Part shown: positions 1 through 7,522 of the stretch, one piece after another
Position numbering within the stretch: the first letter of the stretch is position 1
Layout of the letters: each line of letters starts with the position of its first letter
NCBI RefSeq assembly: GCF_902859825.1
Contig: NZ_CADIKB010000004.1
Coordinates: forward strand, 225,410 to 289,409
Source: Paraburkholderia phenoliruptrix
GTDB lineage: Bacteria; Pseudomonadota; Gammaproteobacteria; Burkholderiales; Burkholderiaceae
Reading direction: 5' to 3'
Length of the DNA: 64,000 bases
Program-made: the position numbers and the translations under genes
Notes under the pieces: model-generated
The model's database searches: none
Seen by the model: the letters and a program-made list of their open reading frames with translations, nothing else
Told to the model about the DNA's origin: nothing

Positions 1-290
1 AGCGGCATGGACGGCGCCACGATGCCCGCGTTGTTGACGAGCGCGTCGAGCCGGCCGAACTGCGCCTGAACGGCGTCGAACATGGCGAGCACGTCGGCTT
101 CGCTCGCGACGTCGCCCGCAATGGGCAGCGCGCGTCCGCCGGCCCGCTCGACTTCGGCGACGGTTTCTTGCGCCGCTGCCAGGTTCTGAGCGTAGTTCAC
201 GCCGACCGACCAGCCGCGCGCGCCAAGCAGGCGCGCGGTCGCCCGGCCTATGCCGCGGCTGCCGCCGGTGATCAGAACGGTTCGGGTCAT
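1..290 (-). CDS. SDR-family NAD(P)-dependent oxidoreductase, N-terminal part
   Basis: The gene runs off the left edge; about 96 residues are visible. They show the classical short-chain dehydrogenase start: a TGGSRGIG nucleotide-binding loop at residues 8-15 and an NNAG motif at 86-89. The catalytic Tyr-x-x-x-Lys lies outside the window, so the substrate cannot be judged. Motif spacing fits a classical SDR of about 250 residues. It is the third gene of a minus-strand run after the TetR regulator and the LOG protein, with a 77-bp gap to the latter, so co-transcription is possible but not certain. Confidence 0.85.
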   Translation of the reverse strand, partial: MTRTVLITGGSRGIGRATARLLGARGWSVGVNYAQNLAAAQETVAEVERAGGRALPIAGDVASEADVLAMFDAVQAQFGRLDALVNNAGIVAPSMP

Positions 291-367
291 TGCAGCCTCG
301 GCGTCCAGGTAGAGTAAGCGCTAAAAAAGGGCCGGCCGGGCGCCGGTTCTTACGCGGCAGCCGTCAG

Positions 368-952
368 TCAGACGGCTTCGCGCCTGATCGCCCACTTGTC
401 GGCGGTGGGCGGCTGATAGCGTTGCAGCTTGCCGATCAGTCCGGCGGGATCGGCGTCGATCTGCAGAATGTCGAGATAGGTGTGCCGCATGAAGCCTTCC
501 TCCACCGTGTGGTGCAACAGCTTGATCAACGGATCGTAAAAGCCGTCGATATTGAGCAGTGCCACCGGTTTCTGGTGGTAGCCGAGCTGCGCCCACGTGT
601 ACACCTCGAAGAATTCCTCGAGCGTGCCCGCGCCGCCCGGCATGGCGACGAACGCGTCGGACAGATCGGCCATCATCTTCTTGCGCTGATGCATGTCGGG
701 CACCACATGCAGCTCCGTCAGACCGTTATGGCCGACTTCCTTGTTGACGAGCAGCTCCGGAATCACGCCGATCGCGCGGCCGCCTTCGGCCATGACCGTG
801 TCGGCGATCACGCCCATCAGACCCACCTTGCCGCCGCCGTAGACGAGCGCAAGATCCGCTTCGACGAGCGCGCGCCCGAATGCGCGCGCCGCTTCGGCAT
901 ACAACGGTTTGACTCCATTCGAGGAGCCGCAATACACGCACACCGACTTCAT
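368..952 (-). CDS. LOG-family protein (TIGR00730; putative nucleoside 5'-monophosphate phosphoribohydrolase)
   Basis: A 194-residue protein of the LOG/lysine-decarboxylase-like family. Members hydrolyse nucleoside 5'-monophosphates, including cytokinin nucleotides, to base and ribose 5-phosphate in the cytoplasm. Diagnostic features are a YGGGKVGLMG nucleotide-binding loop at about residues 38-47 and the family signature PGGAGTLEE at 105-113, with the conserved Arg at 90 just before it. Length is normal for the family. It starts 10 bp after the TetR gene ends, so the two are probably one transcript. An older annotation as lysine decarboxylase is unlikely because PGGxGTxxE marks the phosphoribohydrolase group. 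The physiological substrate in this organism is unknown. Confidence 0.88.
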   Translation of the reverse strand: MKSVCVYCGSSNGVKPLYAEAARAFGRALVEADLALVYGGGKVGLMGVIADTVMAEGGRAIGVIPELLVNKEVGHNGLTELHVVPDMHQRKKMMADLSDAFVAMPGGAGTLEEFFEVYTWAQLGYHQKPVALLNIDGFYDPLIKLLHHTVEEGFMRHTYLDILQIDADPAGLIGKLQRYQPPTADKWAIRREAV

Positions 953-962
953 GGAAAACGTC

Positions 963-1676
963 CTATTCGTTGCGAGGAGCGGCGCCTTCCTTCGGCGGCA
1001 AATAGTCGTAGAACTCGCGCTTTTCCAGCTTGCCCGACACGAGATCGTCGAAAATCTGCCGCGAGCGGCCGCGCAGATAAGGCGCCATCAACGACACGAT
1101 CTGGACGCTCACCTGATGCAGCTCCGCGCGGATCGCTTCCTGCTCGTTGTATTTGCGCGGATTCATCACGAACTGATACGACAGCCAATACGTTGCGATC
1201 ACACCGATATTGGTCGCGATCACTTGCAGTTCCTGCGGCGTGGCGACCATTTCGCCGTCCGCCACGAGCTGATCGCAGAACTGGCTTGCAAAGCGCACCT
1301 TGTGGCTGATGATCTGCTTGAAGTGCGTTTCCAGCGTGCGATTGCGCGCGAGCAGGTCGTTCAGGTCGCGATACAGGAAGCGGTAGCGCCACGTGAAATC
1401 GACCATGTACTGCAGGTACGACCACATTTCGTCGATGGTCGCGCGGTGGTCGTCGGGAAAACGCAGACGCTTTTCGATCTCCTGCTCGAACTGGCTGAAG
1501 ATGCTGTTGATGATGTCGTCTTTGTTGCGGAAGTGGTAGTACAGGTTGCCTGGACTGATTTCCATTTCCTCGGCGATCGTCGTCGTCGTGACGTTCGGCT
1601 CGCCGATTTCGTTGAACAGTTTCAACGACAGTTCGAGTATCCGTTCGCGCGTGCGGCGGGGAGGTTTGGCTTCCAT
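963..1676 (-). CDS. TetR/AcrR-family transcriptional regulator
   Basis: A 237-residue repressor-type protein. The N-terminal TetR DNA-binding domain (about residues 10-56) includes a helix-turn-helix around 30-49 and the family hallmark GNLYYHFRNKDDI. The remaining 180 residues form the usual all-helical ligand/dimerisation domain, rich in aromatic residues around the pocket (YRFLYRDL, YWLSYQF). The ligand is unknown. It is the first gene of the TetR-LOG(-SDR) run, so those neighbours are reasonable targets. A perfect TATAAT on the same strand lies about 100 bp upstream. The start is set by position and by the MEAKPPRRTRERIL onset typical of the family. Confidence 0.9.
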   Translation of the reverse strand: MEAKPPRRTRERILELSLKLFNEIGEPNVTTTTIAEEMEISPGNLYYHFRNKDDIINSIFSQFEQEIEKRLRFPDDHRATIDEMWSYLQYMVDFTWRYRFLYRDLNDLLARNRTLETHFKQIISHKVRFASQFCDQLVADGEMVATPQELQVIATNIGVIATYWLSYQFVMNPRKYNEQEAIRAELHQVSVQIVSLMAPYLRGRSRQIFDDLVSGKLEKREFYDYLPPKEGAAPRNE

Positions 1677-1773
1677 GTCGTCCGGCCCTGGTTACGCCGG
1701 GTTGGGCGCGCGGCGGCGTGCCGCTGCTGTATGGACCACCCGGACGCGGTTGCTATTTTAAGACTGCCGGACG

Positions 1774-1800
1774 ATTATAAACCGGGCGTTCTAATCCCAA
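1774..1800 (-). promoter_or_regulatory. putative sigma-70 promoter of the TetR gene
   Basis: Read on the minus strand, a perfect TATAAT (1779-1774) lies 15 bp from TTGGGA (1800-1795). The spacer is short, so only the -10 box is strong. Transcription would begin near 1767, giving a leader of about 90 bases before the TetR start codon. Confidence 0.45.
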
Positions 1801-1892
1801 GCGGATACTCAGGGTTTTCATTATTCCGGACGACGTAATGCATTTCGCATACGAGTTTGCGCGCGCCGCGTTCTGGCCGTCGCCGCTGCGGA

Positions 1893-2336
1893 TCAGAACC
1901 AGGCCTTCACCCAGCGCACGACGAGCGGGCCGACAATCAGCCCCCACGTCATCAGGCACATGCCGAGCGCGACCATCACCGCGGCGCTGCCCAAGTCCTT
2001 CGCGCGGCGCGACAGCTCATGCCGTTCGAGCGAAATCCGGTCGATAGCAGCTTCCACGCTCGAATTGAGCAACTCGACAATCAGCACCAGCAGCACCGAG
2101 CCGAGCAGCAGCACGCGCGCGACCGGCTCGACCGGCACCAGCAGCCCGCACGGCAGCAGAATCGCGGCGAGTGTCAGCTCCTGACGGAACGCGCTTTCCT
2201 CGCGGATCGCGACGCTAAAACCCGCGAGCGAGTTTTTCATCGCGTGCCAGGCGCGAGTGAGGCCGCGATTGCCCTTGTACGGATTGAAGGGCAGCGGCGC
2301 GAGCGGATCGTCGGGGCTGAGCGGTTCGTGCTGCAT
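1893..2336 (-). CDS. dgkA: diacylglycerol kinase (prokaryotic DgkA type)
   Basis: An integral membrane kinase that phosphorylates diacylglycerol to phosphatidic acid, recycling the lipid released during envelope glycan synthesis. From this start it has 147 residues. Family motifs are present: EESAFRQE at 46-53, the signature ELLNSSVEAAID at 88-99 with its catalytic Glu, and KDLGSAAV at 113-120. Three hydrophobic segments fit the DgkA fold. The start is uncertain: an in-frame ATG at 2567, 24 bp after the glycosyltransferase ends, would add 77 Ser/Ala/Arg-rich residues. I chose 2336 because homology to the family begins just after it. It lies downstream of a glycosyltransferase and an LpxH-like enzyme, which suits a lipid-recycling role. 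Confidence 0.87.
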   Translation of the reverse strand: MQHEPLSPDDPLAPLPFNPYKGNRGLTRAWHAMKNSLAGFSVAIREESAFRQELTLAAILLPCGLLVPVEPVARVLLLGSVLLVLIVELLNSSVEAAIDRISLERHELSRRAKDLGSAAVMVALGMCLMTWGLIVGPLVVRWVKAWF

Positions 2337-2590
2337 TTCGTTGGACGCGTTCGACGCGTTCCCGGGGTGGGCGCTGGCTTCGCCATGCCCGCTGCGGCCA
2401 TTGAGGCCGTGTCCGTCGGCATGAGCCGGCCCGGCGGTCTCGCGGACGTCGTCGAATGGCTCGACGTCCGCGCTGTCGTGCTCCGTGTGACGAGCGTCGC
2501 GGGCGGGCACGGCGCGCAGCGCGCCGTTCGAGGACGCGCGGCTCGCGTGGGAGGATCGGCTTCGCATGGGCAACCCGGCGGCGCGCCGCG

Positions 2591-3622
2591 TCACGCGGCG
2601 GCGCTTTCCTCGCGATAGGATGCGCGCGGCAGCGGCTTCAGATGCGAGGCGAACTGTTCCGAGGCCGCCGCCCACGAGAAGCGCTCGGCCCACGCACGCG
2701 CATGCGCGCGGTCGATCTTGAGTGCTTCCAGACACGCCTCGCGCAGGTCTTCGTTCATCGCACCGGCGCCGCCGTCGCCGAGAACGTCGATCGGGCCGGT
2801 GACCGGATAGGCCGCCACCGGCGTGCCGCACGCGAGCGCTTCGAGCAGCACGAGCCCGAACGTGTCGGTGCGGCTCGGAAACACGAATACATCCGCGGCC
2901 GCGTAGACCTTCGCGAGTTCAGCCTGCGTCAGCACGCCGAGATAGTTCGCCTGCGGATAGCGCGACTTCAATTCGGCGAGCGCCGGGCCTTCGCCCGCGA
3001 CCCATTTCGAGCCCGGCAAGTCGAGCTTCAGGAAGGCCTCGACGTTTTTCTCCACGGCCACCCGCCCCACGTACAGGAAGATCGGCCGCGCGGTGTTGAG
3101 CACCTTGGAGTCCATCGGATGAAAAATGTCGAGGTCGACGCCGCGCGTCCACAGTACGACGTTCGTGAAGCCGTACTTCTCGAGGTCGCTCTTCACGACG
3201 GGCGTGGGCGCCATCACCGCGAGCGACGGCTTGTGGAACCAGTGCAGGAACCGGTACGTCGCGGCGAGCGGAATGCCGAAGCGCGCCTGCACGTACTCGG
3301 GAAAGCGCGTGTGATAAGCCGTCGTGAAGGGCAGCTTGTGCTGGATCGCGTAGGCGCGCGCGGCCATGCCGAGCGGACCTTCGGTGGCGATATGCAGCGC
3401 GTCGGGGCCGAACGCGTCGATACGCTCGCGCAGCTTGCGGCGCGGCAGGAGCGAGAGACGAATTTCCGGGTAAGTCGGGCAGGGGATCGTTCTGAATTCG
3501 AGCGGCGTCAGCAGATCGACCCGGTGGCCGAGTTCGCTGAGTTCGCGCGTGGTGTTCTTGAGCGTGCGCACGACGCCGTTGACCTGCGGTTCCCATGCGT
3601 CGGTGACGATCATGATCTTCAT
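2591..3622 (-). CDS. GT4-family glycosyltransferase
   Basis: A 343-residue GT-B glycosyltransferase. The N-terminal half opens with MKIMIVTDAWEPQVNGV, typical of the group-1/GT4 enzymes that act on lipid acceptors such as diacylglycerol or phosphatidylinositol. The C-terminal half carries the donor-binding block FVFPSRTDTFGLVLLEALACGTP in the order expected for an E-x7-E motif. No signal peptide is seen, so it is probably a cytoplasmic-face enzyme. The start has GAGGA 8 bases upstream, lying within a 12-bp tandem repeat. Neighbouring diacylglycerol kinase and LpxH-like genes suggest a role in glycolipid or lipid A-related metabolism. Donor and acceptor are not determinable from sequence alone. 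Confidence 0.88.
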   Translation of the reverse strand: MKIMIVTDAWEPQVNGVVRTLKNTTRELSELGHRVDLLTPLEFRTIPCPTYPEIRLSLLPRRKLRERIDAFGPDALHIATEGPLGMAARAYAIQHKLPFTTAYHTRFPEYVQARFGIPLAATYRFLHWFHKPSLAVMAPTPVVKSDLEKYGFTNVVLWTRGVDLDIFHPMDSKVLNTARPIFLYVGRVAVEKNVEAFLKLDLPGSKWVAGEGPALAELKSRYPQANYLGVLTQAELAKVYAAADVFVFPSRTDTFGLVLLEALACGTPVAAYPVTGPIDVLGDGGAGAMNEDLREACLEALKIDRAHARAWAERFSWAAASEQFASHLKPLPRASYREESAAA

Positions 3623-3630
3623 CGATTCGT

Positions 3631-3678
3631 TCCTCGCTTGTGTTCTCGATTGTGTCCTCGACCGTTTTCTCGATCCGG
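3631..3678 (-). repeat. four degenerate 12-bp tandem repeats ahead of the glycosyltransferase
   Basis: Four consecutive 12-bp units follow the pattern t-y-ctcg plus six variable bases (3631-3642, 3643-3654, 3655-3666, 3667-3678). On the transcribed minus strand each unit carries GAGGA or GAGAA, and the unit nearest the gene provides its ribosome-binding site. Confidence 0.7.
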
Positions 3679-3697
3679 ACGACAGAAGTTGAAAGGG

Positions 3698-4639
3698 TTA
3701 CGCGGTCGCCCGGGCCTTCTGCGCGCCCGCTTGCGGCGAGCGCATCACGGTCCAGTAGATCACCTTGAGTTCGCCTTCATACGTTTCGACGAGCGCCGAC
3801 AGGCTTTCGACCCAGTCGCCGTCGTTGCAATACAGCACGCCGTCGATATCGCGAATCTCGGCTTTGTGGATGTGCCCGCAGACCACGCCGTCGCAGCCCC
3901 GGCGTCGTGCTTCGTCGGTCATCACGCGTTCGAACGACGAGATGAAGTTCACCGCGTTCTTCACCTGGTGCTTCAGGTATTGCGACAGCGACCAGTACGG
4001 AAAGCCGAGCCGGCTGCGGATCCGGTTGAACCAGCGGTTCAGGATCAGGATCATCGTGTAGAGCGTGTCGCCGAGATAGGCGAGCCATTTGGCGTGCTGG
4101 ATCACGCCGTCGAACAGATCGCCGTGCACGATCCACAGGCGCTTGCCGGCGAGCGTCGTGTGAAATGCCTCGCCGCGCACGTGGATGTCGCCGAACGCAA
4201 GGTCGCAGAACTGGCGCGCGGCTTCGTCGTGATTGCCGGGCACGTAGACGACCTGGGTGCCTTTGCGCGCCTTCCTCAGCACCTTCTGCACGACGTCGTT
4301 GTGCGCCTGCGGCCAGTACCAGCCTTTCTTCAACTGCCAGCCGTCGATGATGTCGCCGACGAGGTACAGATACTCCGATTCGTTGTGACGCAGGAAATCG
4401 AGCAGATACGGCGCCTGGCAGCCGCTCGAGCCGAGATGGATGTCCGAGAGCCAGATGGTGCGGTAGCGATGCGGCTCTGTGTGATCGTCGTCGTGCTGGC
4501 CGGTGTGGCTGTCGAGCGGCAGCGGCGCGGCGGGCAGCGGCAGGCCGTGGCTATGACTGGGTTCGGGGCGGAACGCGACGGGGTCGACGCTCGGGCCGGT
4601 CTGGCGGAACAGGGAAGTCGCGGACGTTCTGGAGTCCAT
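3698..4639 (-). CDS. LpxH-like UDP-2,3-diacylglucosamine diphosphatase / calcineurin-type metallophosphoesterase
   Basis: A 313-residue metallophosphoesterase. All metal-binding motifs are visible in order: DIH (66-68), GDIID (95-99), GNHDE (135-139), VHGD (171-174) and GHIH (255-258). This arrangement is that of the LpxH/YbbF group, which removes UMP from UDP-2,3-diacylglucosamine in lipid A synthesis. It is longer than LpxH proper (about 240 residues) because of a roughly 60-residue His/Pro-rich N-terminal extension, so it may be the LpxH-like paralogue family common in Burkholderiales rather than the housekeeping enzyme. No alternative ATG was found between 4639 and the conserved core. Confidence 0.8.
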   Translation of the reverse strand: MDSRTSATSLFRQTGPSVDPVAFRPEPSHSHGLPLPAAPLPLDSHTGQHDDDHTEPHRYRTIWLSDIHLGSSGCQAPYLLDFLRHNESEYLYLVGDIIDGWQLKKGWYWPQAHNDVVQKVLRKARKGTQVVYVPGNHDEAARQFCDLAFGDIHVRGEAFHTTLAGKRLWIVHGDLFDGVIQHAKWLAYLGDTLYTMILILNRWFNRIRSRLGFPYWSLSQYLKHQVKNAVNFISSFERVMTDEARRRGCDGVVCGHIHKAEIRDIDGVLYCNDGDWVESLSALVETYEGELKVIYWTVMRSPQAGAQKARATA

Positions 4640-4775
4640 GGCTCACGCGTCGAGTTGCAGTGCCCGTATTGGGCCTACGGCGCGTGACTATGCCGTGACA
4701 GTCATGAGAAGTTCTTATTACTGCGGGCGCGGCCGGCGCCCGGCGCGGCCCGTAAGAGGCCGGCTGACGTGGCCT

Positions 4776-5393
4776 CTATGACACGACGGTCACGGGCGGG
4801 ACCTCGCGCGTGACGTCGATCACGCGGGTTCCGGCAAGCCGGTCGTGCAGGAACTGCCGGCTTGCGCCGAGGCGGCCGGTCGCCGCCCACAGCACGAACC
4901 AGATTCCCGCGATGGCGAGCGTCTGCGGCACGCGCAGTCCGAGGAGCGGATGCAGCGCGAGCGGCGGCAGAAACCAGAGCCATGCCAGCAGATAGCGTGC
5001 GATGGCGCGCCAAGCGGAGAGCGGCGCGCCGTCGGCGGCGACCACGCGCAGGCGCCAGGTTTTCATCGGCAGGGTCTGGCCGCTGTGGGTCCAGAACCAC
5101 ACGAAATACAGACCGACCACGAGTCCGATCCACGCCGCAAGAAGGTTGTGATGCGTGAGCCCGTTGCGTTGCTGCGTGAGCGTGCTGAACAGATAACCCG
5201 CGACAAATACCACGCCGAACAGCAGCAGCGCTTCGTAAAGCAGTGCGGCGAGGCGGCGGCGAACGGATGGCGGCTTGCGGGGCGAGGATGGGGTTGGTGG
5301 CTGAACCGCGCCTCGTGCGCCGGCGCCGGTGCTCGCGCTCGACGCAGGATCGGCATGCGTGTCGAGTCGGGAAGTCGCGCGCGGTTCGGACAT
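4776..5393 (-). CDS. RDD-family membrane protein
   Basis: A 205-residue protein with a Ser/Pro/Ala-rich cytoplasmic N-terminus of about 45 residues followed by an RDD domain: RRRLAALLYEALLLF at the start of the first membrane segment, several further hydrophobic stretches, the GQTLPMKTWRLRVV loop and a terminal HDRLAGTRVI. RDD proteins are poorly characterised; some relatives act in ion exchange. It is the last gene of the sigma factor-DUF3619-DUF3106 operon. An alternative ATG at 5417 overlaps the stop codon of the upstream gene (ATGGTTCATAG) and would give 213 residues with translational coupling. Neither start has a clear Shine-Dalgarno site. Confidence 0.8.
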   Translation of the reverse strand: MSEPRATSRLDTHADPASSASTGAGARGAVQPPTPSSPRKPPSVRRRLAALLYEALLLFGVVFVAGYLFSTLTQQRNGLTHHNLLAAWIGLVVGLYFVWFWTHSGQTLPMKTWRLRVVAADGAPLSAWRAIARYLLAWLWFLPPLALHPLLGLRVPQTLAIAGIWFVLWAATGRLGASRQFLHDRLAGTRVIDVTREVPPVTVVS

Positions 5394-5406
5394 AGGCAAG
5401 CGCGGC

Positions 5407-6168
5407 CTATGAACCATTGAAGATGGACGGTGCTTCCGCCGGCGACACCGGCAGCGGCGTGGCCGGCACAAAACTGCCGGCCGCCGGAACGCCCGGCAGC
5501 GAGGCTGGGCTCGGCAACGACGCGGCCGCGCCCGCGCTCGCCGACGGCGTGCCGCTCGCGGCGGCGCGCTCGCGCGCATTGACCAGCCGGTCGAGTCCCT
5601 TGATTTCGCTGCGACCCGACGGCGGCGCGCTGACTACGCTCGGACGCCGCTTATGCTCGCTCGCGGCGAGCCGCTGCTTGGTTTCCTCGGGCAGTTGCTG
5701 ATAGGCCTTCCAGGCGTTCTGGCGCGTTTCGCGCGGCAACTGCTTGGAGACCTGATAGTTCTCACGCGCGACGCGCCGCTGGTCCGGCGTCATGCGGATC
5801 CATTCGGTCATCCGGTCGTGCAGGCGTTTTTGCCCTTCGGGCGATAACTTCGAGTAACGCGACGCGATCTTCAGCCATTTACGCTTGCGCTCGTCGCTGA
5901 AGGAATCCCACTGCGTCTCGAACGGCGCAAGGGCGATATGTTCGGCCGAGCTGAGGCGCGACCACGCAAGCGGGCTGGTGCTGCCCGGCAGGCTCGGCAG
6001 CTCCACGCCGAGTGCAGGCGCGGGCGCAGGCGCCGCGCCGTTGCCGTTCGCGGCAGGCGCGCCGGCGGGCGAGGGGCTCGGGTAAAAGCGCGGATACGTG
6101 GCGGCAAACGACACGAGCGCCGCTATCGCGCATCCGAAAACAACCGCCAGACCGCGCTTGTAGCTCAC
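5407..6168 (-). CDS. DUF3106-domain protein, membrane-anchored, probably periplasmic
   Basis: The protein has 253 residues from a GTG start. That start is chosen because GGGAG lies 8-9 bases before it and it falls 16 bp after the DUF3619 stop; the longer reading from 6234 would overlap that gene. One hydrophobic segment near residues 7-25 acts as a signal anchor. It is followed by a Pro/Ala-rich linker and a helical, charged DUF3106 region with repeated WxxxxxxRxxKLSPE-like blocks, reminiscent of metal- or stress-sensing periplasmic proteins of the Spy/CpxP type. The C-terminus is again Pro/Ala/Ser-rich. The function is not established. Its place directly behind a sigma factor and a candidate anti-sigma gene suggests a role in envelope sensing. 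Confidence 0.78.
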   Translation of the reverse strand: MSYKRGLAVVFGCAIAALVSFAATYPRFYPSPSPAGAPAANGNGAAPAPAPALGVELPSLPGSTSPLAWSRLSSAEHIALAPFETQWDSFSDERKRKWLKIASRYSKLSPEGQKRLHDRMTEWIRMTPDQRRVARENYQVSKQLPRETRQNAWKAYQQLPEETKQRLAASEHKRRPSVVSAPPSGRSEIKGLDRLVNARERAAASGTPSASAGAAASLPSPASLPGVPAAGSFVPATPLPVSPAEAPSIFNGS

Positions 6169-6184
6169 CCGAACGATCTCCCGC

Positions 6185-6607
6185 TCAGTGCGCGCGCGAA
6201 AGATACGCGTTGAAGCCGTGGTCGAGATAGGCATTGAGCGGCAAGTCGTCGCTTAACATGGCGGCATCGATATCGGCGAGTTCGGCCGTGCGCTGCTGAT
6301 CTTCCCAGTACGCAATGCCGACGAGGCTCACGACGAGCGCGGCGAGCGGCCACGCGAGCGCGAAGCGGCGCAGCGGCGAGCGGCGCCGCTGTGGGCGCGG
6401 CGCCTCGGAGAGGCCGGCGGGAATGCCGGCGAAGGCCGGCACGAACACCGGCGCGCTGACGGTTTCGGGCTTCTTGCGGGCAAGCGCGGCGCGGCGGGCG
6501 GCGGCCAGCCGGTCGACGGCGGCGGACGGAATGCCGGCCGCGTTTTCGTCGAGCGCGCGGCGCACCTGGCGGGCGAACTCGAGTTCTTTTGTTTCGAGGG
6601 AGCTCAT
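6185..6607 (-). CDS. DUF3619 protein, single-span; candidate anti-sigma factor
   Basis: A 140-residue protein with a charged N-terminal cytoplasmic part (about residues 1-75) and one membrane segment (about 83-101, ALAWPLAALVVSLVGIAYW). A short acidic C-terminal periplasmic tail ends in YLDHGFNAYLSRAH. Its start overlaps the end of the sigma factor gene by four bases (ATGA), which indicates translational coupling. That layout is standard for ECF sigma/anti-sigma pairs. No zinc-binding ZAS motif (HxxxCxxC) is visible, so the anti-sigma role is inferred from context and topology only. Confidence 0.82.
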   Translation of the reverse strand: MSSLETKELEFARQVRRALDENAAGIPSAAVDRLAAARRAALARKKPETVSAPVFVPAFAGIPAGLSEAPRPQRRRSPLRRFALAWPLAALVVSLVGIAYWEDQQRTAELADIDAAMLSDDLPLNAYLDHGFNAYLSRAH

Positions 6608-7167
6608 AGCGTGATTCCTTTGGCCTTGAGCGCTTGCGCCAGCGTGTGCGTGGCCCGCGAGCAGTGCGTCTTCACACTGCCCTCCGAGCAGCCCATTGCG
6701 GCGGCAGTCTCAGCGACATCCATATCTTCCCAATAACGCATGAGAAACGCCTCCCGTTGACGTGCCGGCAACTTTTGGATTTCGTCGTCGATTATTTGTA
6801 GGACCTGTTCACGCTCGAGTTTGCGCTCATTACTCTCGGCGCCCGCGGAGCCCTGCTCGAGCTCGAACGTTTCGAGCGGATCGAACTCCTCGTCCTCGGC
6901 ATTACCGAGCGACGAGAACAGGCTCACCCAGGTATTGCGTACTTTGGCACGCCGGAAATAGTCGTGCGTCGCATTTTGCAGAATACGCTGAAACAGCAGC
7001 GGAAGCTCGGCGGCGGGACGGTCGCCGTATTTTTCGGCGAGTTTGATCATCGCGTCCTGCACGATATCGAGCGAGGCGTCGTCGTCCCGCACGGCGTAGA
7101 CCGTCTGCTTGAATGCGCGCCTTTCGACGCCCGCCAGAAAGTCGGCGAGTTCCTTGTCTGATGCCAT
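6604..7167 (-). CDS. ECF-type RNA polymerase sigma factor
   Basis: A 187-residue group-4 sigma factor. Region 2 is recognisable around residues 18-80 (DIVQDAMIKLAEKYGD, FQRILQNATHDYFRR). A Glu-rich linker follows at 90-120. Region 4 lies at 130-180 with a clear helix-turn-helix (AFLMRYWEDMDVAETAAAMGCSEG then SVKTHCSRATHTL). It is the first gene of a four-gene operon running into DUF3619, DUF3106 and RDD. Target promoters are unknown. It lies divergent from ilvI, with 355 bp between the two starts. Confidence 0.9.
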   Translation of the reverse strand: MASDKELADFLAGVERRAFKQTVYAVRDDDASLDIVQDAMIKLAEKYGDRPAAELPLLFQRILQNATHDYFRRAKVRNTWVSLFSSLGNAEDEEFDPLETFELEQGSAGAESNERKLEREQVLQIIDDEIQKLPARQREAFLMRYWEDMDVAETAAAMGCSEGSVKTHCSRATHTLAQALKAKGITL

Positions 7168-7522
7168 CCGTTGGGGGTCGGCGCAGCCAGCGTGCGCGTA
7201 ATCGGTCGAAAAATGTCGTAAAACTCGCGGATGCTAACAAATTTTTGCCTAACCCGGGGCAAAACGTGCAGCGGGCCGGGTCGTCCCGAGGCGGGGCGTC
7301 GGTCAGAAACGGCCCCTTGCCGGCGGGCGTTCGGGCAATATTTGCTTGACCGCGCGGGCGTCTGACGCTATCGTCGCTGGTTCGCAACATAAGTGACTTG
7401 TCTCATTGAGGTGTGGCCCAAGAAGCTCACCTGTCAACTGGACGCGCCGCTTGAACCCGAGCCACAAGCCCGGCAGAGAGCACCCGATCAATTTTTTGCC
7501 GAAAATTCGAAAGGTGAATTGA
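7168..7522. other. divergent intergenic region between the sigma factor and ilvI
   Basis: This 355-bp gap contains the start regions for both directions. The ilvI promoter is listed separately. For the sigma factor no convincing sigma-70 or ECF promoter could be picked. A T/A-rich stretch with AATTTT and AAAATT arms lies at about 7490-7506, just before the ilvI ribosome-binding site. No leader peptide rich in branched-chain codons was found, so classical ilv attenuation is not supported here. Confidence 0.5.
7346..7374 (+). promoter_or_regulatory. putative sigma-70 promoter of the ilvIHC operon
   Basis: TTGACC (7346-7351) and TATCGT (7369-7374) are separated by exactly 17 bp. The predicted transcript would start near 7381 and carry a leader of about 140 bases before ilvI. 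Confidence 0.55.
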
